From: Actinomycetota bacterium
GTDB lineage: Bacteria; Actinomycetota; Thermoleophilia; Gaiellales; Gaiellaceae
Reading direction: 5' to 3'
NCBI GenBank assembly: GCA_005883335.1
Contig: VAXM01000073.1
Span: 1 to 38,291, forward strand
DNA length: 38,291 nucleotides
Below the pieces are notes generated by a model. The model saw only the letters and a program-made list of their open reading frames with translations, did no database searches and was not told where the DNA came from. Shown here piece by piece: positions 9,392-19,060 of the stretch (its first letter is position 1; every line of letters begins with the position of its first letter). The position numbers were made by a program, and so were the translations under genes.

Positions 9392-9587
9392 CTTCCTGAC
9401 CGGCTTCCTGCTCGCGATCGGCTCGGCTTCCGCCGCGCTGCTGTTCCGGCGGCGGGCCGCGCGCCGCCGCGAGCGCGCCGAGCTCTACCTGGCCGACGGC
9501 ACGCTCGTCTCGCTGGTCGACGGCCAGCCGGGCGCCGACCGGCTGCTCGAGCACGCGCGCGAGCTCTTGACAGCCGCCCGCGCTTGA
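9378..9587 (+). CDS. small protein with N-terminal membrane segment
   Basis: 69 aa; FLTGFLLAIGSASAALLF followed by RRRAARRRERAELYLADGT. Tightly packed between neighbours on the same strand. Confidence 0.6.
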   Translation: MRSRSFLTGFLLAIGSASAALLFRRRAARRRERAELYLADGTLVSLVDGQPGADRLLEHARELLTAARA

Positions 9588-9588
9588 C

Positions 9589-10146
9589 GTGGATCGCGAC
9601 GAGCTCGCCCAAGCGCTAGGGGAATGCGCGTACCTGGAGGGCGACTTCGTCCTCCGCTCGGGCCGCCGCTCGCAGTACTACCTCGACAAGTACCTGTTCG
9701 AGACTCGGCCGGAGCTCCTCGGGCCGGTCGGCGAGGCGATCGCCGAGGCCGTGCACGAGGCCGAGCCGGACGCCGTGCGGCTCGCCGGCCCGGAGCTCGG
9801 CGCCGTTGCGCTCGCGGCTGCAGCGTCGCTCGCCTCGGGCCTACCGTTCGTGATCGTCCGCAAGGAAGCCAAGGACTACGGGACGAGCAAGCGGCTCGAG
9901 GGCGCCTTCGAGGAGGGCGATTTGACGTGCCTCGTCGAGGACGTGGTCACCTCCGCGGGCGCTGCGCTGGACGCGGTCGAGGCACTCCGTGAGGCCGGTC
10001 TCGAGGTGCGGAATGCCGTCTGCGTCGTCGACCGGGAGGAAGGCGGAGCGGATGCTCTCGCCCGCGCAGGTGTCCGTTTGCGGGGACTTTTCCGCGTCTC
10101 TGACCTCTCGGAAGGCGCAAAAAGTGCCGCAAAACCGCATGGTTGA
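9589..10146 (+). CDS. pyrE: orotate phosphoribosyltransferase
   Basis: GDFVLRSGRRSQYYLDKY...LAGPELGAVALA...FVIVRKEAKDYGTSK...CLVEDVVTSAGAAL PRPP loop. Confidence 0.95.
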   Translation: MDRDELAQALGECAYLEGDFVLRSGRRSQYYLDKYLFETRPELLGPVGEAIAEAVHEAEPDAVRLAGPELGAVALAAAASLASGLPFVIVRKEAKDYGTSKRLEGAFEEGDLTCLVEDVVTSAGAALDAVEALREAGLEVRNAVCVVDREEGGADALARAGVRLRGLFRVSDLSEGAKSAAKPHG

Positions 10147-10171
10147 GCCGAAAGAGCACAACTGTTAGGGT
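10143..10171 (+). promoter_or_regulatory. candidate sigma-A-type promoter for the HU gene
   Basis: TTGAGC, 17-nt spacer, TAGGGT; HU start downstream with a purine-rich SD (GGGAGGAGAGG). Confidence 0.5.
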
Positions 10172-10215
10172 CTGCCGCTGGCGGAAGAACCCACAACGGG
10201 AGGAGAGGATCGGAC

Positions 10216-10533
10216 GTGACCAAGCAAGAGTTCGTTGATCAGGTGGCGTCGAAGACGAACATGTCGAGGCGGGAAGCAGCGGATGCAGTCGATGCGGTCC
10301 TGGACTCGATTCAGGAGACTCTCACGAGCGGTGGAGAGATCAACTTCACCGGCTTCGGGAAATTCTCGACGCAGCACCGCAAGGAGCGCCAGGGCGTCAA
10401 CCCGCGCAACCCGACCGAGAAGGTGACGATCCCCGCGGCGACGGTGCCGAAGTTCTCGGCCGGCAGCACGCTCAAGCAAGCCGTCAAGAGCGGCGGTGCC
10501 GGCAGCATGGGGGGCGGCGGCGGCGGCTTCTAG
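10216..10533 (+). CDS. HU-family DNA-binding protein
   Basis: MTKQEFVDQVASKTNMSRREAADAVDAVLDSIQETLTSGGEINFTGFGKFSTQHRKERQGVNPRNPTEKVTIPAATVPKFSAG; Gly-rich tail. Confidence 0.96.
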   Translation: MTKQEFVDQVASKTNMSRREAADAVDAVLDSIQETLTSGGEINFTGFGKFSTQHRKERQGVNPRNPTEKVTIPAATVPKFSAGSTLKQAVKSGGAGSMGGGGGGF

Positions 10534-10555
10534 GCTCGCGCGCATCCAGCTTTCA

Positions 10556-10577
10556 GAGGGCCGCGCAAGCGGCCCTC
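10556..10577 (+). terminator. hairpin downstream of HU (candidate terminator)
   Basis: GAGGGCCGC-GCAA-GCGGCCCTC, 9-bp stem with GNRA tetraloop, followed by TTGCGTG. Confidence 0.7.
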
Positions 10578-10612
10578 TTGCGTGCTCCGAAAGCGCGAGT
10601 AGCCTCTGACGT

Positions 10613-11530
10613 GTGAGCGCCGAGCCAGTCGTCGCGACGACCCTGTTCGGCGACCGGCTTGCCGACGCCGTCGAGCGCAAGCGCTCGCAGCTCCTTGTAG
10701 GGCTCGACCCGCGCCCGGACCTGCTTCCCGTCGAGCTCGTCGGCGACGTCCAGTACGACCGGGCCGCTGCGGCCGGCGGCTGCGCGCGCTTCTGCCGCGG
10801 GATCGTCGACGCGGTCGCGCCGCACGTCGTCGGCGTTAAGCCCCAGCTCGCGTTCTTCGAGGCGCTCGGGGCGGACGGGATCCGTGCCTTCGAGGAAGTC
10901 TGCGACTACGCGCGCGCGGCCGGCCTGCTCGTGCTCGCGGACGCGAAGCGCGGTGACATCGGTTCGACGGCACGGGCCTACGCCACGGCCTATCTCGAAC
11001 CGCGCGGCGACGAGCCGCCGCTGGCAGACGCGCTCACGGTCAACCTCTACCTCGGGCGCGACTCGCTCGAGCCGTTCCTCGCGGCCGCACGGCGGCACGG
11101 GGCGGGGCTCTTCTGCGTGCTCAAGACCTCGAACGAGGGCGGGGCGGACGTGCAGGACCTCGTCCTCTCCGACGGACGCCCCCTTTGGCAGCACCTGGCA
11201 CGCCTGGTGCACGAGCTCGGCGAGGAGATCGTCGGGCAGCGCGGCCTCTCGAGCGTCGGCGCGGTCGTCGGTGCGACGCATCCGCGCGCGGTCGGCGAGG
11301 CCAGGCGCCTGATGCCGCAGGCGGTCCTGCTCCTGCCGGGCGTCGGGGCCCAGGGCGGCTCCCCGGCCGATCTTGCGCGCGCGTTCACGAGCGGGCCCGC
11401 GAGCGCTCTCGTGAATGCGTCCCGAAGCGTGCTCTACGCCTTCCGCTCGAGCGGCGAGGACTGGCGCACGGCCGCCGCCGCGGAGGCCGCCCGCCTCCGG
11501 CGCGAGGTCTGGGCCGTCGCCGGCTGGTAG
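10613..11530 (+). CDS. pyrF: orotidine-5'-phosphate decarboxylase (type 2)
   Basis: LLVGLDPRPDLLP...GVKPQLAFFEALG...VLADAKRGDIGSTA...GAVVGATHP. TAGCCT box 7 nt before GTG. Confidence 0.95.
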   Translation: MSAEPVVATTLFGDRLADAVERKRSQLLVGLDPRPDLLPVELVGDVQYDRAAAAGGCARFCRGIVDAVAPHVVGVKPQLAFFEALGADGIRAFEEVCDYARAAGLLVLADAKRGDIGSTARAYATAYLEPRGDEPPLADALTVNLYLGRDSLEPFLAAARRHGAGLFCVLKTSNEGGADVQDLVLSDGRPLWQHLARLVHELGEEIVGQRGLSSVGAVVGATHPRAVGEARRLMPQAVLLLPGVGAQGGSPADLARAFTSGPASALVNASRSVLYAFRSSGEDWRTAAAAEAARLRREVWAVAGW

Positions 11531-11534
11531 AACC

Positions 11535-11858
11535 TTGGCGCGAGAGCGATGGCGCGCGGAGTTCAAGCGGTATGCGGCGCCGGTCGCCTTCCTGGTCGCG
11601 GTCACGATCGCCGTGCTGCTCGTTCGCTCCGGGCTCGAAGGCAAATCGAGCTCGACGACGGCGATCACGACGACCGCCACCACGACGAACACCGTCCCGA
11701 CGCACCATCGGCGGCCGAAGTACTACCGGCTCCGCGCCGGCGAGACGATCAGCGACGTCGCGCTCCGCTTCGACACGACCGTCGAGGAGCTGCTGAAGCT
11801 GAACCCGAAGATCAAGCCGACCCAGCTCACGGTCGGCCAGCGGATCCGCGTCAGGTAA
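11535..11858 (+). CDS. LysM-domain protein with N-terminal membrane anchor
   Basis: TTG start; VAFLVAVTIAVLLV then YYRLRAGETISDVALRFDTTVEELLKLNPKIKPTQLTVGQRIRVR. Confidence 0.8.
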   Translation: MARERWRAEFKRYAAPVAFLVAVTIAVLLVRSGLEGKSSSTTAITTTATTTNTVPTHHRRPKYYRLRAGETISDVALRFDTTVEELLKLNPKIKPTQLTVGQRIRVR

Positions 11859-11881
11859 CCCCCGGGTAGACTCGCCGACCG

Positions 11882-12934
11882 GTGAAGGGTCGGCTTCTTG
11901 TCGCCGCCGCGGCTCTCGTCCTCGTTGCACCAGTCCTCGCCGCTCGGCCCCAGGTGACCGGGCGTGCGTGGCTGGTCGAGAACGGAGCGACCGGCGAGGT
12001 GCTGCTCGTGCACAACGCGAGGCAGCGCGTGCCGATCGCCAGCATCACGAAGTTGATGACGGTCCTGCTCACGCTCGAGCACGTGCGGCTGAACGACGTC
12101 GTCACCGTCACGCGCGACGCCGCCTCCGTCGGCGAGTCATCGGCGAATCTGCGGCCCGGGGAGCGGCTCACGGTGCGCGAGCTGCTCGAGGCGGCGCTCA
12201 TCCAGAGCGCGAACGACGCGGCCGACGCGCTGGCCGACTACGTGGGGCACGGCAGCCAGGCCCGGTTCGTCGCGATGATGAACGCGCGCGCCCGTCGCCT
12301 CGGGCTGCGGAACACGCACTACGTGCGTCCCGACGGGCTGGACGCGGCAGGCCATTACTCGAGCGCGCGCGACGTCACGTTCCTCGCGCGCGTGCTGATG
12401 CACTACCCGGTCGTGCGGCAGATCGTGCGCCGCCGGACGGCCGCGATCACGGGCGCGTCGCTTCACACCTGGGGCTGGTCGGAGATCGCCGCGGCGCGGC
12501 GCGGCGGCGTCTCGATCTACGCGACCCTGATCGGCAGCCCCGACCGCGGCAGGCGGAACGCCGACCTGACGCGCCTGCTCGATTGGGGCTTCTCGCAGTA
12601 CGTCCGCGCTAGGCCGGTGGTCAAGGGGCGCGCTTACGCCGAGGCCCGGCTGGCGTACGGCCGCAGCCCGCTGAAGCTCATCGCCGCGGGCTCGCTGGCC
12701 GCCCCGTTCCGCGCCGGGCTTCCCGTCGTCCGGAGAGTCGTCTTTCCGGACGTGGTATCGCTGCCCGTGTCCAGGGGACAGTCCCTCGGAAAGGTCCGGA
12801 TCTACCAACGCGGAAGGCTCGTCGGCGCGGTTCCGCTCCTCGCCTCGCGCTCGGTCGGGCGCCCCGGGGTTGCCGGCCGCGCGGGCTGGTATGCGAGGCG
12901 TACCCTCCACCACATGGCCGGGTGGTTCTCGTGA
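11882..12934 (+). CDS. D-alanyl-D-alanine carboxypeptidase (PBP5/S11 family)
   Basis: VPIASITKLMT (SxxK), SANDAA (SxN), signal peptide; 350 aa. Confidence 0.9.
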   Translation: MKGRLLVAAAALVLVAPVLAARPQVTGRAWLVENGATGEVLLVHNARQRVPIASITKLMTVLLTLEHVRLNDVVTVTRDAASVGESSANLRPGERLTVRELLEAALIQSANDAADALADYVGHGSQARFVAMMNARARRLGLRNTHYVRPDGLDAAGHYSSARDVTFLARVLMHYPVVRQIVRRRTAAITGASLHTWGWSEIAAARRGGVSIYATLIGSPDRGRRNADLTRLLDWGFSQYVRARPVVKGRAYAEARLAYGRSPLKLIAAGSLAAPFRAGLPVVRRVVFPDVVSLPVSRGQSLGKVRIYQRGRLVGAVPLLASRSVGRPGVAGRAGWYARRTLHHMAGWFS

Positions 12935-13896
12935 TCGTGACGGTCACCCTCAACGCGGCGGTCGACCGGACGCTCACCGTCCCGAACTTCCAGCGCGGCC
13001 AGCGCCACCGCGCGAGCGAGGGGCTGACCCTCGCCGGCGGGAAGGGCATCAACATCGCGCGAGCGCTGAAGACCCTCGGCGTACCGGTGATCGCGACCGG
13101 TCTCGCCGGCGGCGGCACCGGCATGCGCATCGTGGAGGAGCTGACCGCCGAGGCGATCCTCAACGACTTCGTGCGGATCGATGACGACTCGCGCACCTCG
13201 ACCGCGATCGTCGACCCGACGGGCGGCAGCTACACCGAGGTGAACGAGTGGGGCCCGCACGTGGGCCCGGAAGAGCTGGAGATCCTGCTCGACAAGCTCG
13301 CGTATCTCTCTCGCGCGCGCGACTACGTGATCTTCGCCGGCTCGCTCCCGCGTGGAGTTGACGCCGGCTTCTACGGCGAGGCGATCCGCGACCTCAACCG
13401 GCGCGGCGTGCACACCGTCCTCGACTGCGAGGGCGAGGCGCTGCGGCTCGGCACGCAGGCCGAGCCGTTCCTGGTCTCGCCGAACGACCGCGAGGCCGAA
13501 GGGCTCGTCGGCCAGGAGTTCCACGACGACGACGACTTCCTCACCGGGCTGGACGCGATCGCGGAGCTCGGCGCGCGGAACGTCCTGATCACCCAGGAGT
13601 CCGGCTGCTGGGCGCTGCTCCGCTCGGAGCGGGAGCCTCACCGCTACCGGGCGCTCGCGCCGCGGGTCGACCCCATCTCTGCGGTGGGGTCCGGGGATGT
13701 GCTGCTGGCCGGTTTCGTCGCCGCGCGCCTCGAGGAGCGCAACGACGAGGAGGCGCTCCGAGCCGCGGTGGCCGCCGGCGCCGCCTCGACGCTGGAGCTT
13801 GGCGCCGGGCGCCTCGAGCCGCGTGAAGCCGGACGCCTCGTCGCAACCGTCGAGGTGGCCGAGCTAGAGCCGGTGGGTGGTGACGGGGGGCGATAG
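12931..13896 (+). CDS. PfkB-family hexose/1-phosphofructokinase-type kinase
   Basis: MIVTVTLNAAVDRTLTVPNFQRGQRHRA...AGGKGINIARALKTLG...DPISAVGSGDVLLAGF. GTGA overlap with the upstream stop. Confidence 0.9.
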   Translation: MIVTVTLNAAVDRTLTVPNFQRGQRHRASEGLTLAGGKGINIARALKTLGVPVIATGLAGGGTGMRIVEELTAEAILNDFVRIDDDSRTSTAIVDPTGGSYTEVNEWGPHVGPEELEILLDKLAYLSRARDYVIFAGSLPRGVDAGFYGEAIRDLNRRGVHTVLDCEGEALRLGTQAEPFLVSPNDREAEGLVGQEFHDDDDFLTGLDAIAELGARNVLITQESGCWALLRSEREPHRYRALAPRVDPISAVGSGDVLLAGFVAARLEERNDEEALRAAVAAGAASTLELGAGRLEPREAGRLVATVEVAELEPVGGDGGR

Positions 13897-13929
13897 CCGT
13901 CCAGGGGCGGTGCTACGATCGCCGTCCTC

Positions 13930-15087
13930 GTGGAGATCGAGATCGGTCGCGGTAAAAAGGCCCGCCAGGCCTACGGATTCGACGACATCGCGATCGTGCC
14001 CTCGCGGCGCACGCGCGACCCTCAGGACGTCGACATCGGCTGGAAGCTCGGCCCGCACCTGCTCGAGCTGCCGCTGCTCGCCTCGGCGATGGACGGAGTC
14101 GTCTCGCCGCAGATCGCGATCGAGCTCGGCCGGCTCGGCGGGCTCGGCGTCCTGAACCTCGAAGGGATTTTCACGCGCTTCCAGCACGCCGACCGCGAGC
14201 TCGAGAAGATCGCGAAGCTCCCGAAGGAGAAGGCGACGGCGGGTCTCCAGAAGATCTACGAGAAGCCCGTCGACCCGAAGCTGATCTCGGCGCGGATTGT
14301 GGAGATCAAGCAGGCGGGCGTGCTCGCGGCCGGGTCGCTGACGCCGCAGAAGGTGCGCGACCACTACGAGGCTGCCCTCGAGGCCGGGCTCGACATCCTC
14401 GTCATCCAGGGCACGGTCGTCTCGGCCGAGCACGTCTCCTCGAACGGCAAGGCGCTCAACCTGAAGGAGTTCATCGCCTCGCTGCCGATCCCGACGATCG
14501 TCGGCGGCTGCGCCTCCTACCAGACGGCTCTGCACCTGATGCGAACCGGCGCCGAGGGCGTCCTCGTCGGCGTTGGCCCAGGGCAGGCGTGCACGACGCG
14601 CGGGGTGCTCGGGGTCGGCGTCCCGCAGGCGACCGCGATCGCGGACGCGGCGGCGGCCCGGGTGCAGCACCTGCTCGAGACCGGCAAGTACGTGAACGTG
14701 ATCGCCGACGGCGGCATGCGCACCGGCGGCGACATCGCCAAGGCCGTGGCCTGCGGCGCTGATGCAGTCATGATCGGCTCGCCGCTCGCGCGCGCGAAGG
14801 AGGCGCCCGGCCGCGGCTTCCACTGGGGGATGGCTACCTTCCATCCGACCCTTCCGCGCGGGGCGCGCGTGGCCGTCGACCAGAGCGCGACGCTGGAGGA
14901 GATCGTGATCGGCCCCGCACGCGAGAACGATGGGACCTTGAACCTGATGGGAGCGCTGCGGACGTCGATGGCGACCTGCGGCTACGAGTCGATTCACGAC
15001 TTCCAGAAGGCGGAAGTGATGCTCGCGCCGGCGATCAAGACCGAGGGCAAGTCGCTGCAGCGGGCACAACGCGTGGGCATGGGCTAA
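13930..15087 (+). CDS. GuaB3 family IMP dehydrogenase-related protein
   Basis: [36 protein letters not shown]...[24 protein letters not shown]...[31 protein letters not shown]. Confidence 0.92.
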   Translation: MEIEIGRGKKARQAYGFDDIAIVPSRRTRDPQDVDIGWKLGPHLLELPLLASAMDGVVSPQIAIELGRLGGLGVLNLEGIFTRFQHADRELEKIAKLPKEKATAGLQKIYEKPVDPKLISARIVEIKQAGVLAAGSLTPQKVRDHYEAALEAGLDILVIQGTVVSAEHVSSNGKALNLKEFIASLPIPTIVGGCASYQTALHLMRTGAEGVLVGVGPGQACTTRGVLGVGVPQATAIADAAAARVQHLLETGKYVNVIADGGMRTGGDIAKAVACGADAVMIGSPLARAKEAPGRGFHWGMATFHPTLPRGARVAVDQSATLEEIVIGPARENDGTLNLMGALRTSMATCGYESIHDFQKAEVMLAPAIKTEGKSLQRAQRVGMG

Positions 15088-16667
15088 TGGGCGAGGTCGT
15101 TCCGCTTCCGGTCGCCGAGACGGGGGCGGAGGAGCGGCCCGTCCTGGTTCTGGATCTCGGCGGGCAGTACGCGCAGCTGATCGCGCGGCGGGTGCGCGAG
15201 TGCCGCGTCTACTCGGAGCTGGTGCCGCACTCGATCACGGCGGCCGAGGCGCGGGCGCGCAACCCTCGGGCTCTGGTGCTGTCCGGTGGGCCCGCGTCGG
15301 TCTACGCAGAGGGCGCGCCGAAGGTCGACCCCGAGCTGTTCTCGCTGGGCGTGCCGTCGCTGGGAATCTGCTACGGGATGCAGCTGATGGCGCAGGAGCT
15401 CGGCGGCTCCGTCGACCGGACCGGCGTCTCCGAGTTCGGCAAGACCGAGGTCAGGGCGGACGCCGGTGAGAGCGCGCTCTTCAGCGGCCTGCCCGAGGAG
15501 CAGACCGGCTGGATGAGCCACCGCGACTCCGTCACCGCTCCGCCCGAGGGCGCGAGGGTGACCGCCGGCTCGCCCGCGGCGCCGATCGCGGCCTTCGAGG
15601 CTCCGGAGCGCGGGCTCTACGGCGTCCAGTTCCACCCCGAGGTCGTGCACACCCCGCACGGGCAGGAGTTGCTGAAGAACTTCCTCTACACCGTCGCCGG
15701 CGCGCCGCCCACCTGGACGGCCGCAGCGGTGATCGAGGAGCAGGTCGAGCGGATCCGCGCGCAGGTCGGCTCGCAGCGGGTGCTCTGCGCGCTCTCGGGC
15801 GGCGTCGACTCCGCGGTCGCCGCGCTGCTCGTGCACAAAGCGGTCGGCGAACAGCTCGTCTGTGTCTTCGTCGACCACGGCTTCCTGCGCAAGGACGAGG
15901 CGGCGCAGGTGGTCGAGACCTTCGAGGGGCACTTCCACGTGCCGCTCGTCCACGTCGACGCGCAGGCACGATTCCTCTCGCGGCTCGACGGCGTGGCCGA
16001 CCCGGAGGAGAAGCGCAAGGCGGTCGGCGAGGAGTTCATCCGCGTCTTCGAGGAGGAGTCCAACCGGCTCGGGAAGATCCGCTACCTCGTCCAGGGCACG
16101 CTCTACTCGGACGTGATCGAGTCGGGCGGCGACGCGGCGCTCGCGGCGACGATCAAGTCGCACCACAACGTGGGCGGCCTCCCGAAGGAGATGGAGATGG
16201 AGCTCGTCGAGCCGCTGCGCCTGCTCTTCAAAGACGAGGTGCGGCGCGTTGGGGAAGAGCTGGGCCTGCCGGAGCGGATGGTCTGGCGCCAGCCGTTCCC
16301 GGGGCCGGGGCTGGCGATCCGGATCATCGGCGAGGTGACGCGCGAGCGGCTCGAAATCCTGCGCGAGGCAGACTCGATCCTCCAGGAGGAGATCCGCCGC
16401 GCGGGGCTCTACCGCGAGCTGTGGCAGTCATTTGCAGTGCTGCCCGCCATCCGCTCGGTCGGCGTCCAGGGCGACGAGCGCACGTACGGCTATCCCGTCG
16501 TCGTGCGCGCGGTGACGAGCGACGACGCCATGACTGCCGACTGGGCGCGGCTGCCCTACGACCTGCTGGAGACGATCTCGTCGCGGATCGTCAACGAGGT
16601 CCCCGCGGTCAATCGGGTCGTGCTCGACATCACGTCGAAGCCTCCCTCGACGATCGAGTGGGAATAG
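15087..16667 (+). CDS. guaA: GMP synthase (glutamine-hydrolysing)
   Basis: Class I GATase ([16 protein letters not shown]), ATP-PPase [15 protein letters not shown]-terminal dimerisation domain ending [13 protein letters not shown]. Confidence 0.98.
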   Translation: MGEVVPLPVAETGAEERPVLVLDLGGQYAQLIARRVRECRVYSELVPHSITAAEARARNPRALVLSGGPASVYAEGAPKVDPELFSLGVPSLGICYGMQLMAQELGGSVDRTGVSEFGKTEVRADAGESALFSGLPEEQTGWMSHRDSVTAPPEGARVTAGSPAAPIAAFEAPERGLYGVQFHPEVVHTPHGQELLKNFLYTVAGAPPTWTAAAVIEEQVERIRAQVGSQRVLCALSGGVDSAVAALLVHKAVGEQLVCVFVDHGFLRKDEAAQVVETFEGHFHVPLVHVDAQARFLSRLDGVADPEEKRKAVGEEFIRVFEEESNRLGKIRYLVQGTLYSDVIESGGDAALAATIKSHHNVGGLPKEMEMELVEPLRLLFKDEVRRVGEELGLPERMVWRQPFPGPGLAIRIIGEVTRERLEILREADSILQEEIRRAGLYRELWQSFAVLPAIRSVGVQGDERTYGYPVVVRAVTSDDAMTADWARLPYDLLETISSRIVNEVPAVNRVVLDITSKPPSTIEWE

Positions 16668-17700
16668 CCGCCGGCGGGTAGCGGCCGCGCACCTCGTCGA
16701 CGTACGCGCCCAGGCGGTCCGCAAGCTGCGCATCGGCGATCTCCAGCACGTTCTCCGCGTTCTTCTCGCCCGAGTGCGAGAGGTTGAACGAGCCCACGAA
16801 AGCCACGTCGTCGGCGACCACCACCTTCGCGTGCATGAAGTCGTGCAGGCTGCCCGGCGCCCACGGAGTCGAGTTCTTGCCGGAGAACGAGCCGGCCAGC
16901 ACCCGCTGCAAGAGCGGGACCTTCCAGGTGACATTGCCGTCGGCGTGCCACTGGCGGAGCACCTCATCCACCTGCGTCCGGTCGACGCAGCCGGCGATGT
17001 CGGCCTTGCCGTCGGCGATCGCCTGCGCCAGAGTCGCCAGCACCGGCGCCGAGGTGATCACCGGCGAGCAGATCCGCACCTTCTGCGCGTGGCCGATCTT
17101 CTTCGCGATCCGGTGCGTTAGCGCGTCCGCGAAGCCGGGCGTGAACCAGGGCCGCACGCGAATCCCGTCCACCTCGACCGGCCGAGGCTCTGCGAAGCCG
17201 CTCCGCTCGACGTCGCCGTCGCGCCAGAGCTCCTCGAAGTCGATCGTGAAGGCCTCCGCGAGCTCAGGCGAGTCGACGGTAACGAGAACGTTCTCCTGCC
17301 GCGACCAGGAGTCGTCCGTCCAGTTCATCGAGCCCGTCCAGACCGACTCGCCGTCGCGCACGACGAACTTGTGGTGCATCAGGTCGGGAACGCCCGCGAT
17401 CGCCCGCGACGGCACGCCGAGTGCCGCGATCAGCGCGACGTCCGGCTCGGGCGGCGGCGGCACCGGGATCGGGTTCTCGTGGTCGACGTTGTAGAGGATC
17501 CGCACCGCGACCCCTCGCGCGGCCGCATCGCGTAGCGCGCCGGCCACGACCTCCCGCGTCTCGGGCCCGAGGTTGAAGTCGTACTGCGCGAGATCGAGGG
17601 AGCGCCGCGCCGCCCCGAGGAACTCGGCCACGAGGCGCGCGATCTCGAGCGGCTGCTGGCCGCCGTCCGTCAGAGTTCGGATTTCGATGGAGGAGCTCAT
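16630..17700 (-). CDS. phospholipase D-like domain protein (two HKD motifs)
   Basis: [23 protein letters not shown] and [28 protein letters not shown]; probable start [10 protein letters not shown] at 17700. Confidence 0.88.
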   Translation of the reverse strand: MSSSIEIRTLTDGGQQPLEIARLVAEFLGAARRSLDLAQYDFNLGPETREVVAGALRDAAARGVAVRILYNVDHENPIPVPPPPEPDVALIAALGVPSRAIAGVPDLMHHKFVVRDGESVWTGSMNWTDDSWSRQENVLVTVDSPELAEAFTIDFEELWRDGDVERSGFAEPRPVEVDGIRVRPWFTPGFADALTHRIAKKIGHAQKVRICSPVITSAPVLATLAQAIADGKADIAGCVDRTQVDEVLRQWHADGNVTWKVPLLQRVLAGSFSGKNSTPWAPGSLHDFMHAKVVVADDVAFVGSFNLSHSGEKNAENVLEIADAQLADRLGAYVDEVRGRYPPAAIPTRSSREAST

Positions 17701-18232
17701 CTCTCGGCTCGCCGACGCGACAATCGGCGACACATTCAACTTCTATCGGGACGGCTCCGGCGCCGAGAAGCGCCGCGCGAGGCTTGCCGCCTACCTCGAA
17801 TCCCGCCGCGAGGCCCAGCTGCTCCTCATCGGCGAGGCCGCGGGCTACCGGGGAGCGCGCGTATCCGGCATTCCGTTCACCTCGGAGCGGCAGTTGACCG
17901 GCGAGGGCCCCGCGGAGGCAAGCGCGACGATCGTCCATTGCGTCCTCGACGAGCTCGGGCTCGAGGAGAGCGTTCTGCTCTGGAACGTCGTCCCGACGCA
18001 TCCCGGAACGCCGACTTCGAATCGCCGCCCCAGAGCAGCCGAGATCGCGACAGGCCTGCCCTTTGCGCTGGAGCTCGCCCGCGGTAGGCGCGTGATCGCT
18101 GTAGGACGCATGGCGCAGTCCGTCCTCGACGCGCCGTACGTCCGCCACCCGAGCCACGGCGGCGCGGCAGAATTCCGGGCAGGACTGCTAGGATTCCGCT
18201 CCGGCGGACGGCGAGTTCGCCGCTTTTTATGA
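17687..18232 (+). CDS. uracil-DNA glycosylase family protein
   Basis: [20 protein letters not shown]...[25 protein letters not shown]...[11 protein letters not shown]...VIAVGRMAQ...HPSHGG. Confidence 0.85.
   Translation: MEELISRLADATIGDTFNFYRDGSGAEKRRARLAAYLESRREAQLLLIGEAAGYRGARVSGIPFTSERQLTGEGPAEASATIVHCVLDELGLEESVLLWNVVPTHPGTPTSNRRPRAAEIATGLPFALELARGRRVIAVGRMAQSVLDAPYVRHPSHGGAAEFRAGLLGFRSGGRRVRRFL
18186..18194 (+). promoter_or_regulatory. candidate extended -10 (TGCTAGGAT) for rplM
   Basis: TGC-TAGGAT about 35 nt before the rplM ATG, inside the 3' end of the UDG gene. Confidence 0.35.
18209..18228 (+). promoter_or_regulatory. terminator-like hairpin and U-tract directly before the rplM start codon
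   Basis: CGGCG-AGTT-CGCCG-C-TTTTT then ATG at 18229. Confidence 0.4.
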
Positions 18233-18663
18233 AGACGTGGAACGCAAAACCGGGCGAGGTCGAGCGCCGCTGGTACCTCGTCGACGCCGAGGGCAAGACG
18301 CTCGGGCGTCTGGCTACGCAGATCGCCGACACGCTGCGCGGCAAGACCAAGCCCGAGTACACGCCGCACGTCGACACCGGCGACTTCGTCGTGGTCGTTA
18401 ACGCCGAGAAGATCGCGGTTACCGGCAAGAAGCTCGACGACAAGCTCTACTACCGCCACTCCGGCTATCCGGGCGGGCTCCGCAGCCGGCCGCTGCGCGA
18501 CGAGCTCGAGCGCCGGCCAACCGAGGTGCTGCGCAAGGCCGTGAAGGGAATGCTCCCGCGGAATCGGCTCTCGCGCGCCCAGATCAAGAAGCTGAAGATC
18601 TATGCCGGCCCCGAGCACCCGCACGAGGCGCAGGGGCCGAAGGAGCTGGAGCTGAAGACATGA
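18229..18663 (+). CDS. rplM: 50S ribosomal protein L13
   Basis: [39 protein letters not shown]...[19 protein letters not shown]. Confidence 0.98.
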   Translation: MKTWNAKPGEVERRWYLVDAEGKTLGRLATQIADTLRGKTKPEYTPHVDTGDFVVVVNAEKIAVTGKKLDDKLYYRHSGYPGGLRSRPLRDELERRPTEVLRKAVKGMLPRNRLSRAQIKKLKIYAGPEHPHEAQGPKELELKT

Positions 18664-19055
18664 GCGAGCTCGCTCAGTACCGCGGCACGGGAAAGCGCAA
18701 GGCCTCGGTGGCACGCGTGATCCTCAAGCCCGGCGACGGCACGACCTGGTTCAACGGCCGGACGATCGAGAGCTACTTCCCACGCGCGACGCACCGTGAG
18801 CTCGCGCTCGCGCCGCTGAAGCTGGCAGGCGTCGAGGGCACCTTCGACGTGCGGGTCCGCGTGCACGGCGGCGGCCCGAGCGGGCAGGCGGGCGCGGTGC
18901 GCCACGGGATCGCGCGCGCGCTCGTCGAGGCCGATCCGGAGCTGCGCGTGCCGCTCAAGCGCGCCGGCTTCCTGACGCGCGACGCGCGGATCGTGGAGCG
19001 CAAGAAGGCCGGCCTGCACAAGGCGCGCAAGGCGCCGCAGTTCTCGAAGCGCTAA
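18660..19055 (+). CDS. rpsI: 30S ribosomal protein S9
   Basis: [14 protein letters not shown]...[19 protein letters not shown]...[25 protein letters not shown]. Confidence 0.98.
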   Translation: MSELAQYRGTGKRKASVARVILKPGDGTTWFNGRTIESYFPRATHRELALAPLKLAGVEGTFDVRVRVHGGGPSGQAGAVRHGIARALVEADPELRVPLKRAGFLTRDARIVERKKAGLHKARKAPQFSKR

Positions 19056-19060
19056 CCCGC

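Noticed and set aside
9841-10680. Antisense ORFs across pyrE, HU and pyrF
   Set aside because: Typical high-GC antisense open frames; no recognisable domains and fully covered by confident genes on the other strand.
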